DNA from: Folioceros fuciformis | Taxonomy: Eukaryota; Anthocerotophyta; Anthocerotopsida; Anthocerotales | Direction of reading: 5' to 3' | NCBI GenBank assembly: GCA_049999805.1 | Contig: JBNGIO010006356.1 | Coordinates: 410,198 to 442,613, forward strand | Length of the DNA: 32,416 nucleotides | In this document: positions 1 to 10,975 of the stretch, one piece after another | Position numbering within the stretch: position 1 is the first letter of the stretch | Layout: the number at the start of each line of letters is the position of its first letter | Program-made: the position numbers and the translations under genes | Notes under the pieces: generated by a model | The model's database searches: none | The model's input: the letters and a program-made list of their open reading frames with translations, nothing else | What the model was told of the DNA's origin: nothing

Positions 1-1789
1 ATACAAGCCAAGTGCAAGGACTAACTCTATGCCAAAAAGTAAGTCTTAACTCAAAAGTATGTGCCGAAATTCTTAATATTACATATTATATTAAAATTCT
101 CAATAATACATAATAAATTATAATATCATAGGTCCTTTTTTGACCCCATCTTTGATTAGATTTCCTGATTGTGTGAGCCTTCTTTGCCCTAATATGCATG
201 ACAATGGTTGTTTCTCTTGAAACTATGGAACACTTCTATGTTCATCATGGTCCTATCTATTCTTTTCATCCATGGGTCTGATGTCAAATCCTTAGGGCAT
301 AGCATCAAAGGAAGTGAATATTTGCAACCCATTTAAAAGCTTATGAGAACTAGAAGGCATGTTCATATATGGATACAAAAGCACTTTCTAACGTAGACAT
401 ACATATGTGACCCCACAATGAAGCTCTCATATTAGAACATGGTGGACAAAATAAAAACAGCCATTAAGGTAATTTTAAAATGGTTTGGCCTTGATTGCTA
501 TCTTCATCTTGTCTTGTACTTGGGTGCTTGAAAAAACTTATGTGAATTCAATGTTTGGCATCACATGTGGATCAAGTACTCTTTGTGCCTTTTCATGGGA
601 TAGGAATGTACTAGAATTCAATGTTTGGCATTACATGTGGATCAAGTACTCTTTGTCTCGTTCCATAGGATAGGAATGTACTAGATGTGTACAAAATCTT
701 CTTTTGAGGTGAAAGTGAATAAAATTGCAAATACTACGTCCTCCAAGTCACATGGGATGACCTTCAGTTGCACTCATAATGCAACTTGCATCAATAATAT
801 ATCATTAGGATAACTTCAACTTAGTGATATGTATGATTCATGCATCCATATTCATGCCCTCAGGGTAGCTATTAGGGGTAGCTCTCAAAGAAAAACTAAC
901 ACTCTTAAGAAAAATATTGAAGATCCAAAAACTAGTGAACTTAGGTAGATGAAAAGGGAAGAAATCGCCCGAAGAGAAACTGACAAACTCAAAAACAAGA
1001 GTAATGAGCTTCAATAGAAACATAAGTAGGACAAAAGAAGAGAAGTGAGCATCATACTCAAAAACCTGAAATAGTTACGTAAATACAATAAAAAGATATA
1101 ATAAGAATCACATTCTTTGTTATGGGAGCAAAGCTTATGGATATGAGCTTCTGACAAAGCCATTGGACCAAGTATTAACAGGAGATAGATAATGAAAACT
1201 GGCACAGAATAATGTACAGTTTAATCAAAGAAAAAACAAGGTCCTCGACAATGCAGGTAGTATTTCATCAAAGAATAGGGATAAAATTACGCACTAATGC
1301 GGTGGTTTCTCATAATATACGGGCACACCAGCAGAACGACAACTCTTCCCTGTGGGAAGGCCCGGGAGGCTTGAACGGCTCGAGAAAGAAATCACCGATG
1401 AGTACACGGCTATGGAAAATATCCAAAGACGGGGGGAACAATACACGAGATCCTCGAAAAATTCTAGAGACATGCTATCTATACCTTGACCCGCCCTTAT
1501 TGTTCAGGCTTGGAACGGAGGAACTTGCAAACAAAATGATAGGATGCTGGTTTCAATATCAACACCATCCATCTTCCGGCGCCAGCAGCCACAAGCTTCC
1601 TCGGCTTGGCATATCCAAACAACCTCAAGCCAGGTTTGAGCACCCATCACATCCCTGGCGCGACAGCAAATCTTAACCTTGCGAAAAGTGTACAACCAAG
1701 CACACGCAGAAGCCTGTTCAATCGCATCGTAGCAAACCAGCGAACGTCTACAGCACAGACGTTTACCTGGAGTCTCTGGTCCGGAGAAG
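1..1789. other. AT-rich gene-free region; distal part of UBC13 3' flank
   Basis: No open frame here has recognisable protein similarity or coherent splice structure. The first 1.2 kb is strongly AT-rich with one 70-bp tandem duplication. From about 1300 to 1789 the base composition becomes balanced; this part lies directly downstream of the UBC13 stop codon on the minus strand and may include its 3' UTR, although I found no canonical AATAAA on that strand. A lysine/glutamate-rich reading around 868-1095 (+) is broken by several stops and is listed under findings. Confidence 0.6.
544..684. repeat. 70-bp tandem duplication
   Basis: Two head-to-tail copies start at 544 and 614, each beginning gaattcaatgtttggca and ending taggaatgtacta. 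They differ at only a few positions (for example cac versus tac after the shared start). The similarity indicates a fairly recent local duplication in an AT-rich non-genic context. Confidence 0.9.
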
Positions 1790-3268
1790 TTAAGCTCCAC
1801 TGGCATACTGTCGTGTCCAATCCCTTGCTGATATACGAACGATGCTAGTTAGATGTGATGTGTCGGGCCGTCTGCCTCACGAAAGACGTCCCCTCAACAA
1901 AATGAAAATTAGGGAATGTAACAAGAATGAGTAAGCCAACCTGTTGCCACAGCCTCAGCTTCATTCGTTTTCCAGTGCTTGGCAATGTTTTCAGCCAATG
2001 GATCATCCGGATTCGGAGCACTTAACAGCGCTTGGATGCTGAGAAAGAGACAAATCGAGCGTAAGGAAAACAACCTCAAATGCGAAACACAGAGACAAGA
2101 CCAATTCGGCGAGGCACGCACCTCAGAAGAACTGTACGAATTTGAAGTGCAGGGCTCCATTTGTCTTTAAGAATATCTAAGCAAATGCGCCCCAACTTGA
2201 CGAACAAAAACAATTCTCACATCATTTATCTTTAGCCTACTGCAGAGGCACATAACTTGCGAGAGCGTAATCGACACATCTCAACTGACATGTACCTTAT
2301 CAATGTTCGGGTGATAAATTTTGGTCAAGAACCTGACCTGCTCATGGACGTCCATATCGACAGTCACACACAAGTATACCAGAGACAAAAGAGCACAGCC
2401 CAGGAAGCCCACAAAATCCAGAACTCTGAAAGGAAGGTACCTTCGGGGCTGCCATTGGGTACTCCTCCGGCAGGAAAAGCTCCAACTTAAACACACCACC
2501 TGAACATGTACAAACACCAAGACTGAGATCTCCTCGTCATGAGCGATATAACTTCCACGTCAGTGTCACATTCAAAGGACATTCCTTCCAAGTCAAGGAC
2601 CACAGAGGGCGGATGGTCAAACTACAAGCACAACACATCGACATGCCACCATTCATAGAAAGCTTCCATCTTCTTGGGCCTCTCATTGGGGTACGCTCAA
2701 TGCGAATTACAGCGTCAAATTGGGACAAACCTTCATAAGGAGACTGCGTGGGTCCCAAAATCATAACATTGAAATACCGCAGATTCTCTTCAGATGGGGA
2801 AGCACTGATGCCAGGAGCTGAGGCATGAAACCGACAGAATCACCAAAGATCATGCCCTAGTTCAAAAACTCACGAACGGAATAGAAATGCCTAGACTATC
2901 CGGCGCCAGTCCTCTACTCACAAACAAAATGCGCAGGTGGATGATCGTACCGGGCTCACTCAACAGCCGCTGCGTCTCCTGCCATCCAGACCACAACCAT
3001 TGCACGGGCCAGTCAGCGCAGACAGAAATTGGCCAGGTGCAAGGATTTCCCTTTCCACCCCGCACGGACAGCAACACAACGAGAACGCCTCACGCGGGAT
3101 CCGCTGCTGCAAGAGCACCAACTGCTACAGACGGATTCCTCTAGACTCGCACCCTGCTGGCAGCGCTCGGCTTGCAACACAAGCCGAGTAACAGAAGCAA
3201 GGGCAGATGAGAAGCGCTACCTTAATGATCCTACGTGGGAGATTGCTGTTGGCACTGGTGGCCGACAT
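1790..3268 (-). CDS. UBC13: Ubiquitin-conjugating enzyme E2, UBC13/UBE2N type
   Basis: This E2 takes ubiquitin from E1 on its catalytic cysteine and, with a UEV partner, builds K63-linked chains used in DNA-damage tolerance and signalling (family knowledge). Exons on the complement, in coding order: 3221-3268, 2951-2978, 2731-2817, 2441-2499, 2296-2337, 2122-2195, 1941-2038, 1790-1827. All borders are GT-AG, phases agree, and 474 bp encode 157 aa ending in TAA. Visible landmarks are [17 protein letters not shown] near the N-terminus, [12 protein letters not shown], the HPN motif (H83-P84-N85), active-site Cys93 in GRICLD, and [11 protein letters not shown]. The protein is four residues longer than the usual 153-aa plant form because it starts [11 protein letters not shown]. 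The C-terminus [12 protein letters not shown] differs slightly from the AKEWTRLYA form usual in land plants. The start is the only in-frame ATG ahead of the conserved N-terminus. UBC13 is favoured over other E2s by this whole motif set. Confidence 0.95.
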
Positions 3269-3980
3269 GATGCAGTCTGGGACACGCCAAGGGACCAGCC
3301 CCGCTGCTCTACCCTGAGAGAGGAGCCCCGACTGTGCCTCCGCTGGCCGCTATCTCCCCGATCGATTCCCAACAGACCCGTTCCCTGCTACTCCGCTCCC
3401 TCCGTGCTTCTGCTCCCCTCCGTGCTGCTGCAGTACGCACAGAGAGTCCGCCACCGAAATGGCCAGCGACCGCGTGGTCAGAGACCGAGTGGCGAGACGG
3501 GGGAAATGCCGACGGGAGGACCTCGCACAAAGAGAGGCCCTAACTTGCCTCTTTTTCTTCTAACTGGGGGGGAATTTGTGCCCCGTTGGTTAGTATTCGA
3601 GCTCAGCTCGGCTGCTCGCCTCGGTCCATGCTCTCCTCTACGTGATCATCTCTTCTTCCCTATTTCTGCCTTATATATTTAGCTACCACAACTCCGTTCA
3701 CCACAACATCAAAGATCCCCATAGTATATACATACATATAACTAAATAAATATAAACATAATAATATATTTTCTATTATTAAAAAGAGATGGAAAGTCCA
3801 TCTATTTCAAAGATTGGAAGAACAAAGGTGAGCAAGGCCGTACCCAAGCAAGGCCGAAAGGTACTAGCCCCTTTCTAACATCATTCTCGAAAACTTCCCA
3901 AAATATCATGATGTGAAATACCAAAAGAATTACTACTAGTGCCAAAAAAAATCCACTTAACCTGTGCTTGTTGCTGTTCT

Positions 3981-4158
3981 TAGAACCGTGTTGGCCAATA
4001 TTCTTTGCAAAGCACTAATACATTCTTAAAACCGCGTTCGCCCAATGCTTTTTGCAAAGCAATAAATACATTCTTAAAAAACCGCATTGGCCAATGCTCT
4101 TTGCAAAGCAATACAATAGATATGCCAATGCTCTTTGCAAAGCAGTACAATAGATACG
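3981..4158. repeat. Minisatellite, about 46-bp unit, 4 imperfect copies
   Basis: Successive units begin near 3981, 4027, 4075 and 4120, sharing the core ccaatgctctttgcaaagca and a trailing aatacattct or aatacaataga. The last unit is truncated at its left end. Similar 35-bp segments containing aaatcc and tgcttgt...gctgttct flank the array at 3946-3980 and 4292-4326. Confidence 0.8.
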
Positions 4159-4920
4159 TGTTATCAAAAGAGGCCACGATAAAGGAAAGAGAGAGAACAC
4201 CATTCTTAAAACATAATACATTGTAAGAAATGATTATTTAGATTATTATTTAATCAAAAGAAATAAAAAAAATTCATACAAGTTATCACAAAAAATCCAG
4301 GCAAGTGTGCTTGTGTCGCTGTTCTGAGGAAGCTAATTACAAGAGGTAATTAGGTTTGGAGACCAATTTTGAGTACATTAGTTATAAGAGATGGTGCTTT
4401 AAGTTATTGTGGGTCATAGTAGCACATTGAATGTGAAATGACACCAAAGTTGGAAGAGCCTCCTAATCTTAATCTTAGGAGCCCATCTAGCTAGGTAAGG
4501 AGGTCTAGCTACTTTTTAAACTTAGTCTAGTGTAATGGACCATACTTGCCTCCTTGCCATGGAAGGACCTATCTAGCTTTAGATTCTTGCATCGACACGT
4601 ATTGTCTAGGCCGGAATCACGTCTATCAATTCAAATTCTGCTTGTGTTTTGTGTGTAGCCATCTCGCACCATGTGGAGTAGCTTGAGTGTCCAAGCACGA
4701 AAAGAAGAGAGGCTAAGAAGGTATGGTGAAGTACGTTGCGATGAGCTTGCATCTTTAGGCCCAGCATGGTGATAGGCAGTTAAAAGTCCGGAACTCAAAT
4801 CCAGGCAGATAGGTGTATAGATCGTCTTGGTGTAGCAGGGAGGTCGTTAGAAATCTGCTTCCCAACATCCTGTCTTGCTACGGGTCGTCAAGGGTCTCGT
4901 CGCGTAGGTAGGCACCAGCC

Positions 4921-4926
4921 TTTATT
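4921..4926 (-). promoter_or_regulatory. Candidate polyadenylation signal of the ataxin-2/CID gene
   Basis: The plus strand reads tttatt, which is AATAAA on the minus strand, about 148 nt downstream of the CID stop codon. Spacing and orientation fit a short 3' UTR. The hexamer alone is weak evidence. Confidence 0.4.
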
Positions 4927-5073
4927 TGAAGTAGGAGAGAAAGAAACCTCTCGGACGATGGCCAAGGAGATCTCGGCAGGAGAGGTTTCGCTACCGTCTC
5001 CTCAATGAATGGTACATCCCCAGAAGGGAGAAAGGCATAACGTGTGCCTCTTCAAAACGTACAATCTTCTCTG

Positions 5074-8000
5074 TTATTGTTGTTGGAAGCTGCTAGGGCC
5101 AGAACCCCCCTTCCCACCCGCTCTCATGGTGTTGCCGCCGTTTCCTACTGATTGCGCTGTCGAACTTGCTCCCGATGAGACTCCCTGCGACACTTGTGGG
5201 CCTGGCAAAGGCGCTGGAGATAGCACACCCTGTGACGGCTGTTGCAACGAGTTGTGGACGTGAGATATCTGTTGGGTTTGGGCGATGTGGTGCGGCTGGC
5301 TTGGTAGGTGGTAAGGCAACGCTCCCGCGAAGTGCATGCCCTGCATTCCTCCGCCTCCTCCACCTATGCGTGTATGGATTAGATCAAAAAAACGTGTAGA
5401 CATCGTGACGTGTGACAGACTCATCTTTGGGTATCTAGGGCACTGAACAACAAACCTCGATGTTTCTGCTGCTGCGCTTGTTGAGGGCCTTGTTGAGGGG
5501 GCACTGGCTGTCCTTGCATTGGTTGGCCCGGGATCATACCCTGCTACAATTCAACTGGTTAATTCATGGACTACACAGACCACTCGGACCTTGTGTTAGT
5601 GAAAAGAGTGCAAACGATCACACCAGTAAACCCTGGGCACAGGTCTAACCTGCTGTGGATAGGGGAAGTATACTAGAGGCTGACTGTACATCAATTGCTG
5701 AGGATACTGCAACCAGCGTGAGCGTGTATGGGCCCTCAGAAATTCTTCACACAGCTTGCAAAAAAAATAGCGTCTATCAGCACTTACCAGCTGTCCATTC
5801 TGGATGTAGGCCGGTCCTGGCTGCATGGGCGGACCTTGATGGGGATACCGCAGTGGCTGGGCGTACAGCTGCTTACATCAACACAATCCGGAAGAAAGTA
5901 AGATAAGGTGAAGCAGACTCGAGGTCAAACGGAAGAAGGGAGGCCAAGGCTGCGGGCAAGGACACCTGGGAGTGCAATTGTCATCTCAGGACAGAAATGA
6001 CAAGACAGTAGAACAGAACAAGACGGACCTGCTGCTGGGAGTGAGCCGGAAGCTTAATGCCGGGTTGCCCTGCCAGTACAGCAGGTCCCCCTGCTCCTGG
6101 AACCCCCGGACCGTAGCCGGCGGGGGCTTGCTGCAAATAAGATCCAGAACCAGCACCGAGGCCGTTGCCATACTGAGAATATTGGGCGGGCTGTCCACCC
6201 TGCTGCTGCATGTACTGGTTCAGATTTACCCCAACCGACATTGCTGGAAGAGGTGATACCGCAGAGATACCACCCTGCAAGTAAACGTGGCTACCGCCGA
6301 TCAAGGGTGACGGCGGCCGTGGGGAATTAAATGTTGAGCTCGGAGTGAAGACCTTTGCGTTTGGATTGAGCTTGAACTCCTGCCCAGCACAACTCAGCCA
6401 GATCAGAGAGTCGCCTACCTCAGAACCTTGGCGCCCAAGCCTAGGACAATTGAACACCATCTTCGGGATACGAAATTTGCTAGAAGGAAAATGATCACTA
6501 CCGACCTTCGCGTTGGGATTGAGAGTGGACTTCTTTAGAGAGCTTGACGATCCAGAAGATGCCGATGAAGCTGATGAAGCTGGTGACACAGTGGTTGACC
6601 CAACGACTGAACCTGTCCCACTAGGTATTGATAGAGGTGCTGGAATAGAGTGAGCTACAGGTGCAGAAAATACAGCTGGAACTGGAACTGGCCCAGCAGA
6701 GACTTGGTTTCCACTGCTCGCTGTGGTGGAGGGGTTGTTGGGCTGCTGGGCTGCAGGAGTAACTCCAGATGATGACATACTCGACGATGCCACAGATCCA
6801 GAAGATAGCAACCCTGTTGACGTCACAGATGAGATACTTGTCTGACTGCTAGTGGCCACCTTGCCAGTGGTCGAACCAACACTAGCCTGTGATGATGTAC
6901 TTGCTTCCGAAGGCCCGGTCTGTGAAGGCTGAGCATAACCTGTTGTTCCTGAGGTGCCATGGGACAAGCCAGGACTGCTGGATTGACCAAGTCCAGACTT
7001 GTTATCCGAAAATGTAGATGGTCGGGCACCAGGCTCATGAAACAAAGCGTGTCTACTGCCAGCATCACCATGTTTGGCTGCAGCGATCAAAAAACACAAG
7101 TTATAAATGAGTTGCCAAGCATCCTACTTCTAGAAATAGATGATGAAATTGCAGTTCAACTCACATTGCGCCCTTGGAGAACGAGGCTCCCCATCCTTCT
7201 TCTGTACAAGTAAACCATACTAGTAATTAAATTGGATTGAAGACTATAGAATGACAGAATACATCGACAGAAGGCAAGAAAGGAGACATAAACTTACGGA
7301 ATTGTAAGTCCTATCTTTAAAACTTTCACTGAAAGATTTAAGCTCATTCACTTGGTCCTCCCGTTGCTTCTTGCTACCCTTTTTGGCACTCTCCTGCAAT
7401 TTGAACTCCTGGAAATCTCTGCAGGAGCCCCATCACCAACCACACCCTACGATCAGCCACGAACAATCACCCTAAGACCAGACACAAACAATCACTGCCC
7501 TTCTGTAGAAGGAGAGACTGAAAGCATCAGGGAACAGTGGGAAACACTAAAATTGCCCACATCCCCCGTATTCAAGTTATAGCTTTTACAGCCATCCACA
7601 TGTAATATATGAAATACCACAGACCTAATCACGTCCGCAGAAACTTGAGGACAACTGGGGTCCAGATTCAAAGCTTGAATACCAGCTGCATCCCCCACTA
7701 GTGTTGATGCTAATGGAGAAGCTCGTCCACTGTGATAAGGAGATCCTGGTCCCTGCAGTCACGAGATAGCATGAACATACACATTTCACAGCCAACTGCT
7801 CAATCAGAGAAGGTCTTAATCAGCACATATCGCGCCCATGCTCCACCACGTCAGTAGGTGCACTGAGCGGAAGATGACCGTTCAGTAAGTGACAAGGTGA
7901 TCAAGTTTTCCGCAGGTGGTTCCGTGGATTATTCTCGCTGGGAGGGAAAGTTTAACTTCCCGACAACCTTCTAAGGCAAAAGAAAAAGAAATCCAAAAGC

Positions 8001-10975
8001 CCAACTCGCCAAATCTATGGACCAGCCAGTCCAGCTTAAGAATCTAGCCAACATAGAAGCCATACAACCTGAAACTGACCCTATACTGCGATCATAAAAG
8101 CCCCCCTACAAGGGAGCCACAGGCTGGCCAAAGCAGCGACCTCCCCAATACCAAGGGCTGGCTACCTTAACACGCTTGCGGTTGTCGCCAACAAGAAGAT
8201 GCCGCAGTCTCAAATGCTCCCTGTGAATGTCTGCCAAGCTATCAAGTGCCGCCATCTCGCCTTTCTCTATAGATGCTGTCCTCCTGTCTCGCAATGACAC
8301 CAACGGATCCCTGTTCGCTGCCCCATGTGAGGTCTGCGGAAAAGGAGTACAACATACCTTGCAGTTCCAGATCAGGCTGGACTAGAGAAAAGCTCAGAAG
8401 CTGACAAGATAAATCCACTATCCCTTCTACTTCCTCACGACAGACACTCAGAACTATTCCTTCTACACCCATGGGCTGGTAGGCTGAAGGGTTATGAAGG
8501 CGGACAGCTTGGACTCGTGGAGCATGACCATGACCAAGACCATTTCAACAAACATCCACTAGCTCCTGAGAGTCCAAGAGATCGAGGAAAGAGCACTTGG
8601 CTTGACTACGATGAGCTGCTGCCCAAAATTTGGACAGCAGGCACCTGGAGCAACCAAAAGAACTCCTGTGCGGCAAGGCTGAATCACAACCTGTAAATGC
8701 TCATGAGGGGGGTGTTTCTCTGCCTGGGCCTTAAATTAAACACTGATTAATATGTATGCCACATGCTGGTGCTTTGCTGCTCGTCCAGAGCATAAGGCCA
8801 ATTGAGAAGATCTTGAGCAGTTGGATTTGATGATATTTGCACGGGTACCAAAACCCAAAACAAGAGAGCACGTTCAATGAAACTCCACATTGCATAAAAT
8901 AGAACACCCAATTTACCTGTGCTGAATCAGCGGAGGATGGCCTGCTGCCTCTATTTTCGGACTCCTGGGCAACAGGTTGACTCATCGAAGTCTCATGTGG
9001 CACAGTGGATACGCCAAATGTCTCTTGGTTGCAGCCGTCAATTTCTCTATCTTCATCATCCTCACCCGTATCCCTGTTCTCACTTCCTCGAAGAACTGAT
9101 GAGAACCTACTTTCTTCATCAAGCCCATCTAATTCTGAAGTCAATCGAGCACCCCTTTCCTGGAACAGTGGATACATTGCCGTCAATATCAGGTTACAGC
9201 AACAAACATTGCCAGGTATCTGCTTCGGGCATGGGGAGAGATACTAACCTCTGCCACATGTACATTCCTAGTCGAAGTCCCTTCAATCTCCTTAGCGATC
9301 CTCTGGGCCTCCTTCTCCCTTTCCCTCATGTGTGAACCCCTTTCCAACTTAGTGGTGTACAGCTCCTCATTAAAAGTGGTTTCCACTCCAAAAAGAGCCT
9401 TGTTGGTCTCAAACTGATCCCAGTTCCTGCACAAAACAAGCCTCTCCTGACTCAGACATCGGCAAGAGCACGAGTCAGACAAAGACTTCAAACAGAGAAA
9501 AACTATGGAACATGATTCATGTGCTCCTGATGGTCACCACAAATAGACAGACAGGTGTACTACGGTCATCTGTCTGCACTGCAGTATGACGGCACTAACT
9601 GATAATCTGCAGTCACTTCAGTCATCATGCGTAACAGACGAGGAAACGAGCTGAAGAACTGCGTACCAAGAATGAAGCTCATCGAGAACAATCCTAGTGC
9701 AAAAGGACACAGTTCATGCACCATCGTACCTGTTCCATGGGCTCTGAAAGGTGGTATCCAAAGCTAAGTTTTTGGGGGCCTCCTCATCTGGTTGCCAGGG
9801 TTTCAGCTCACGCTCCAACTCCTTGGTCTTTCCTGCTGCTAGGTTAGAATCGGTTACCATTTCAAATTTGTTGTCCCGGACACGACCATTCACTGTGGAG
9901 TCACAAACAACCAACACGTCCTGTGTCCACGAAATGATCTTACTTAGAATTATGCAGTTCAAAGACTTCCTTTCCAAGAATAAGAATTCAGACTTTAGTA
10001 CCTTGGCAACTATTTGAACAAACTCTTCCGGTAACACAAACAGTGTCTTGATAGGAGGTTTCCTTGCAGGGAAAGGCGCTGAGCCCTTGCCAGATTTCAC
10101 TGTGGCATCCTTAATAATTCGTGCAAACTTCAAGATGACACCTACAGTCCGCAGCATCAAGAACAATGCACGCTTATATCAACAGTGTGGTACGGCAAAT
10201 ATCAGCCAGCAAGAAAATCAGAAGTGAGGATCAGCCAGAACATACGTGTGCATCAGCCAGAAAAGAAACATCATGCGTGTTCATTAGCCGGAGAACAAAC
10301 ATCATACGTGTGCATCAGCCAGAAAAGAAACATCATGCGTGTTCATTAGCCGGAAAACAAACATCATACGTGTGCATCAGCACAATCAACCCTAGTGTAA
10401 GGAAGAAATTCCCACACTGCTTACACAAGCCAACACCGACTCCCAACTAGAAACTCACCAAAATCCCCAGTATTTAACTGGGGAGAATGAAAGATGCCAG
10501 TGTACACCCGCCCATTCTTCAGATGGACTTCAACATGTTGACCAATCAGGCAAGTGCAGTAGTGGAGAAATGGCCCACGTTGAGCGTCAGCATCACCGCC
10601 TCCACTCCTGCTTCCACTTTCAGAGCCTCCATCCTTCTCTCCAGAGGCTCTGTTGCTTGCCGTGCTGTTGCCAGTAGGTTGCATATGGCCATGGCTTGGA
10701 CCGCTTCCAGTAGGTTGGAGTTGACCATGACCGTGGATGTTTCCACCAGGTTGAAAATGACCATGACCCAGGTTGCTTCCACTAGATTGCAAATGACCAT
10801 GACCGTGGCTGGCGGTCGTGGGCACAGCAGTCAACTTCACTGCTTGGGATGACCTCCAGCTCTGAGAATCGGACCGAAACGCGGTGTCAAGGCGATTTGC
10901 AACATCACGATCGTTGCGACGACGCCCCAGGCCATTTGCAGCAGAGGGCCTCTGCTGCACCTGCTGCTGACTCAT
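5074..10975 (-). CDS. CID3/CID4: Ataxin-2 family protein (Lsm + LsmAD + PAM2), plant CID3/CID4 type
   Basis: Ataxin-2 proteins bind RNA through an Lsm domain and poly(A)-binding protein through PAM2, acting in translation control and stress granules (family knowledge). Fifteen exons on the complement, coding order: 10459-10975, 10002-10141, 9730-9920, 9249-9426, 8917-9159, 8166-8333, 7625-7752, 7298-7418, 7165-7201, 6506-7077, 6029-6379, 5788-5868, 5650-5706, 5456-5540, 5074-5363. All junctions are GT-AG and in phase; 3159 bp encode 1052 aa. The Lsm domain spans about residues 135-219 ([26 protein letters not shown]). LsmAD spans about 283-342 ([21 protein letters not shown]). Residues 59-106 form a His/Gly repeat. 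A duplicated LNPNAK motif at 760-778 includes the PAM2 core [10 protein letters not shown]. The tail is Gln/Pro/Gly-rich and disordered. The start is supported by the N-terminus [20 protein letters not shown], which I recall as resembling plant CIDs. Low-complexity exons have the least certain borders. Confidence 0.93.
10238..10395. repeat. Minisatellite in CID intron 1 (31-bp unit, 62-bp higher order)
   Basis: The core catacgtgtgcatcagcc recurs at 10241, 10303 and 10365, exactly 62 bp apart. It alternates with a related half-unit, catgcgtgttcattagcc. The basic unit is therefore 31 bp with two diverged types in alternation, about five half-units. It lies inside the first coding intron of the ataxin-2 gene (10142-10458), whose splice sites lie outside the array. 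Confidence 0.85.
10658..10801 (-). repeat. Coding 36-bp repeat, 4 copies (His/Gly 12-residue repeat)
   Basis: Within the first CID exon, four consecutive 12-residue blocks start with HGH or HGQ at residues 59, 71, 83 and 95, followed by a hydrophobic residue, Q and a Ser/Pro/Thr-Gly segment. The 36-bp period preserves the frame. The repeat lies in the disordered region before the Lsm domain. Confidence 0.85.

Larger units (their letters stand above)
3269..5073. other. Spacer: UBC13 upstream region and downstream flank of the CID gene
   Basis: 3269-3680 is GC-rich and should hold the UBC13 promoter and 5' UTR on the minus strand. Open frames on both strands there have no recognisable protein. 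From about 3700 the sequence is AT-rich, with a minisatellite at 3981-4158 and no supported gene. The last 150 bp before 5074 are the probable 3' UTR of the ataxin-2 gene. Confidence 0.6.

Noticed and set aside
1212-1676. 154-codon plus-strand open frame
   Set aside because: No recognisable domain or splice context. It lies antisense to the UBC13 3' flank.
3029-3682. 217-codon plus-strand open frame
   Set aside because: It overlaps UBC13 exon 1 and its GC-rich upstream region on the opposite strand, and its amino-acid content is compositionally biased with no recognisable motif.
3565-3720. Possible LTR with a TATA-like ttatatattt
   Set aside because: No matching second LTR, primer-binding site or internal coding region was found.
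5981-7099. Single 372-codon minus-strand gene
   Set aside because: It is two CID exons read through a stop-free intron (6380-6505), with ends running into flanking introns. The joined 15-exon model explains it.
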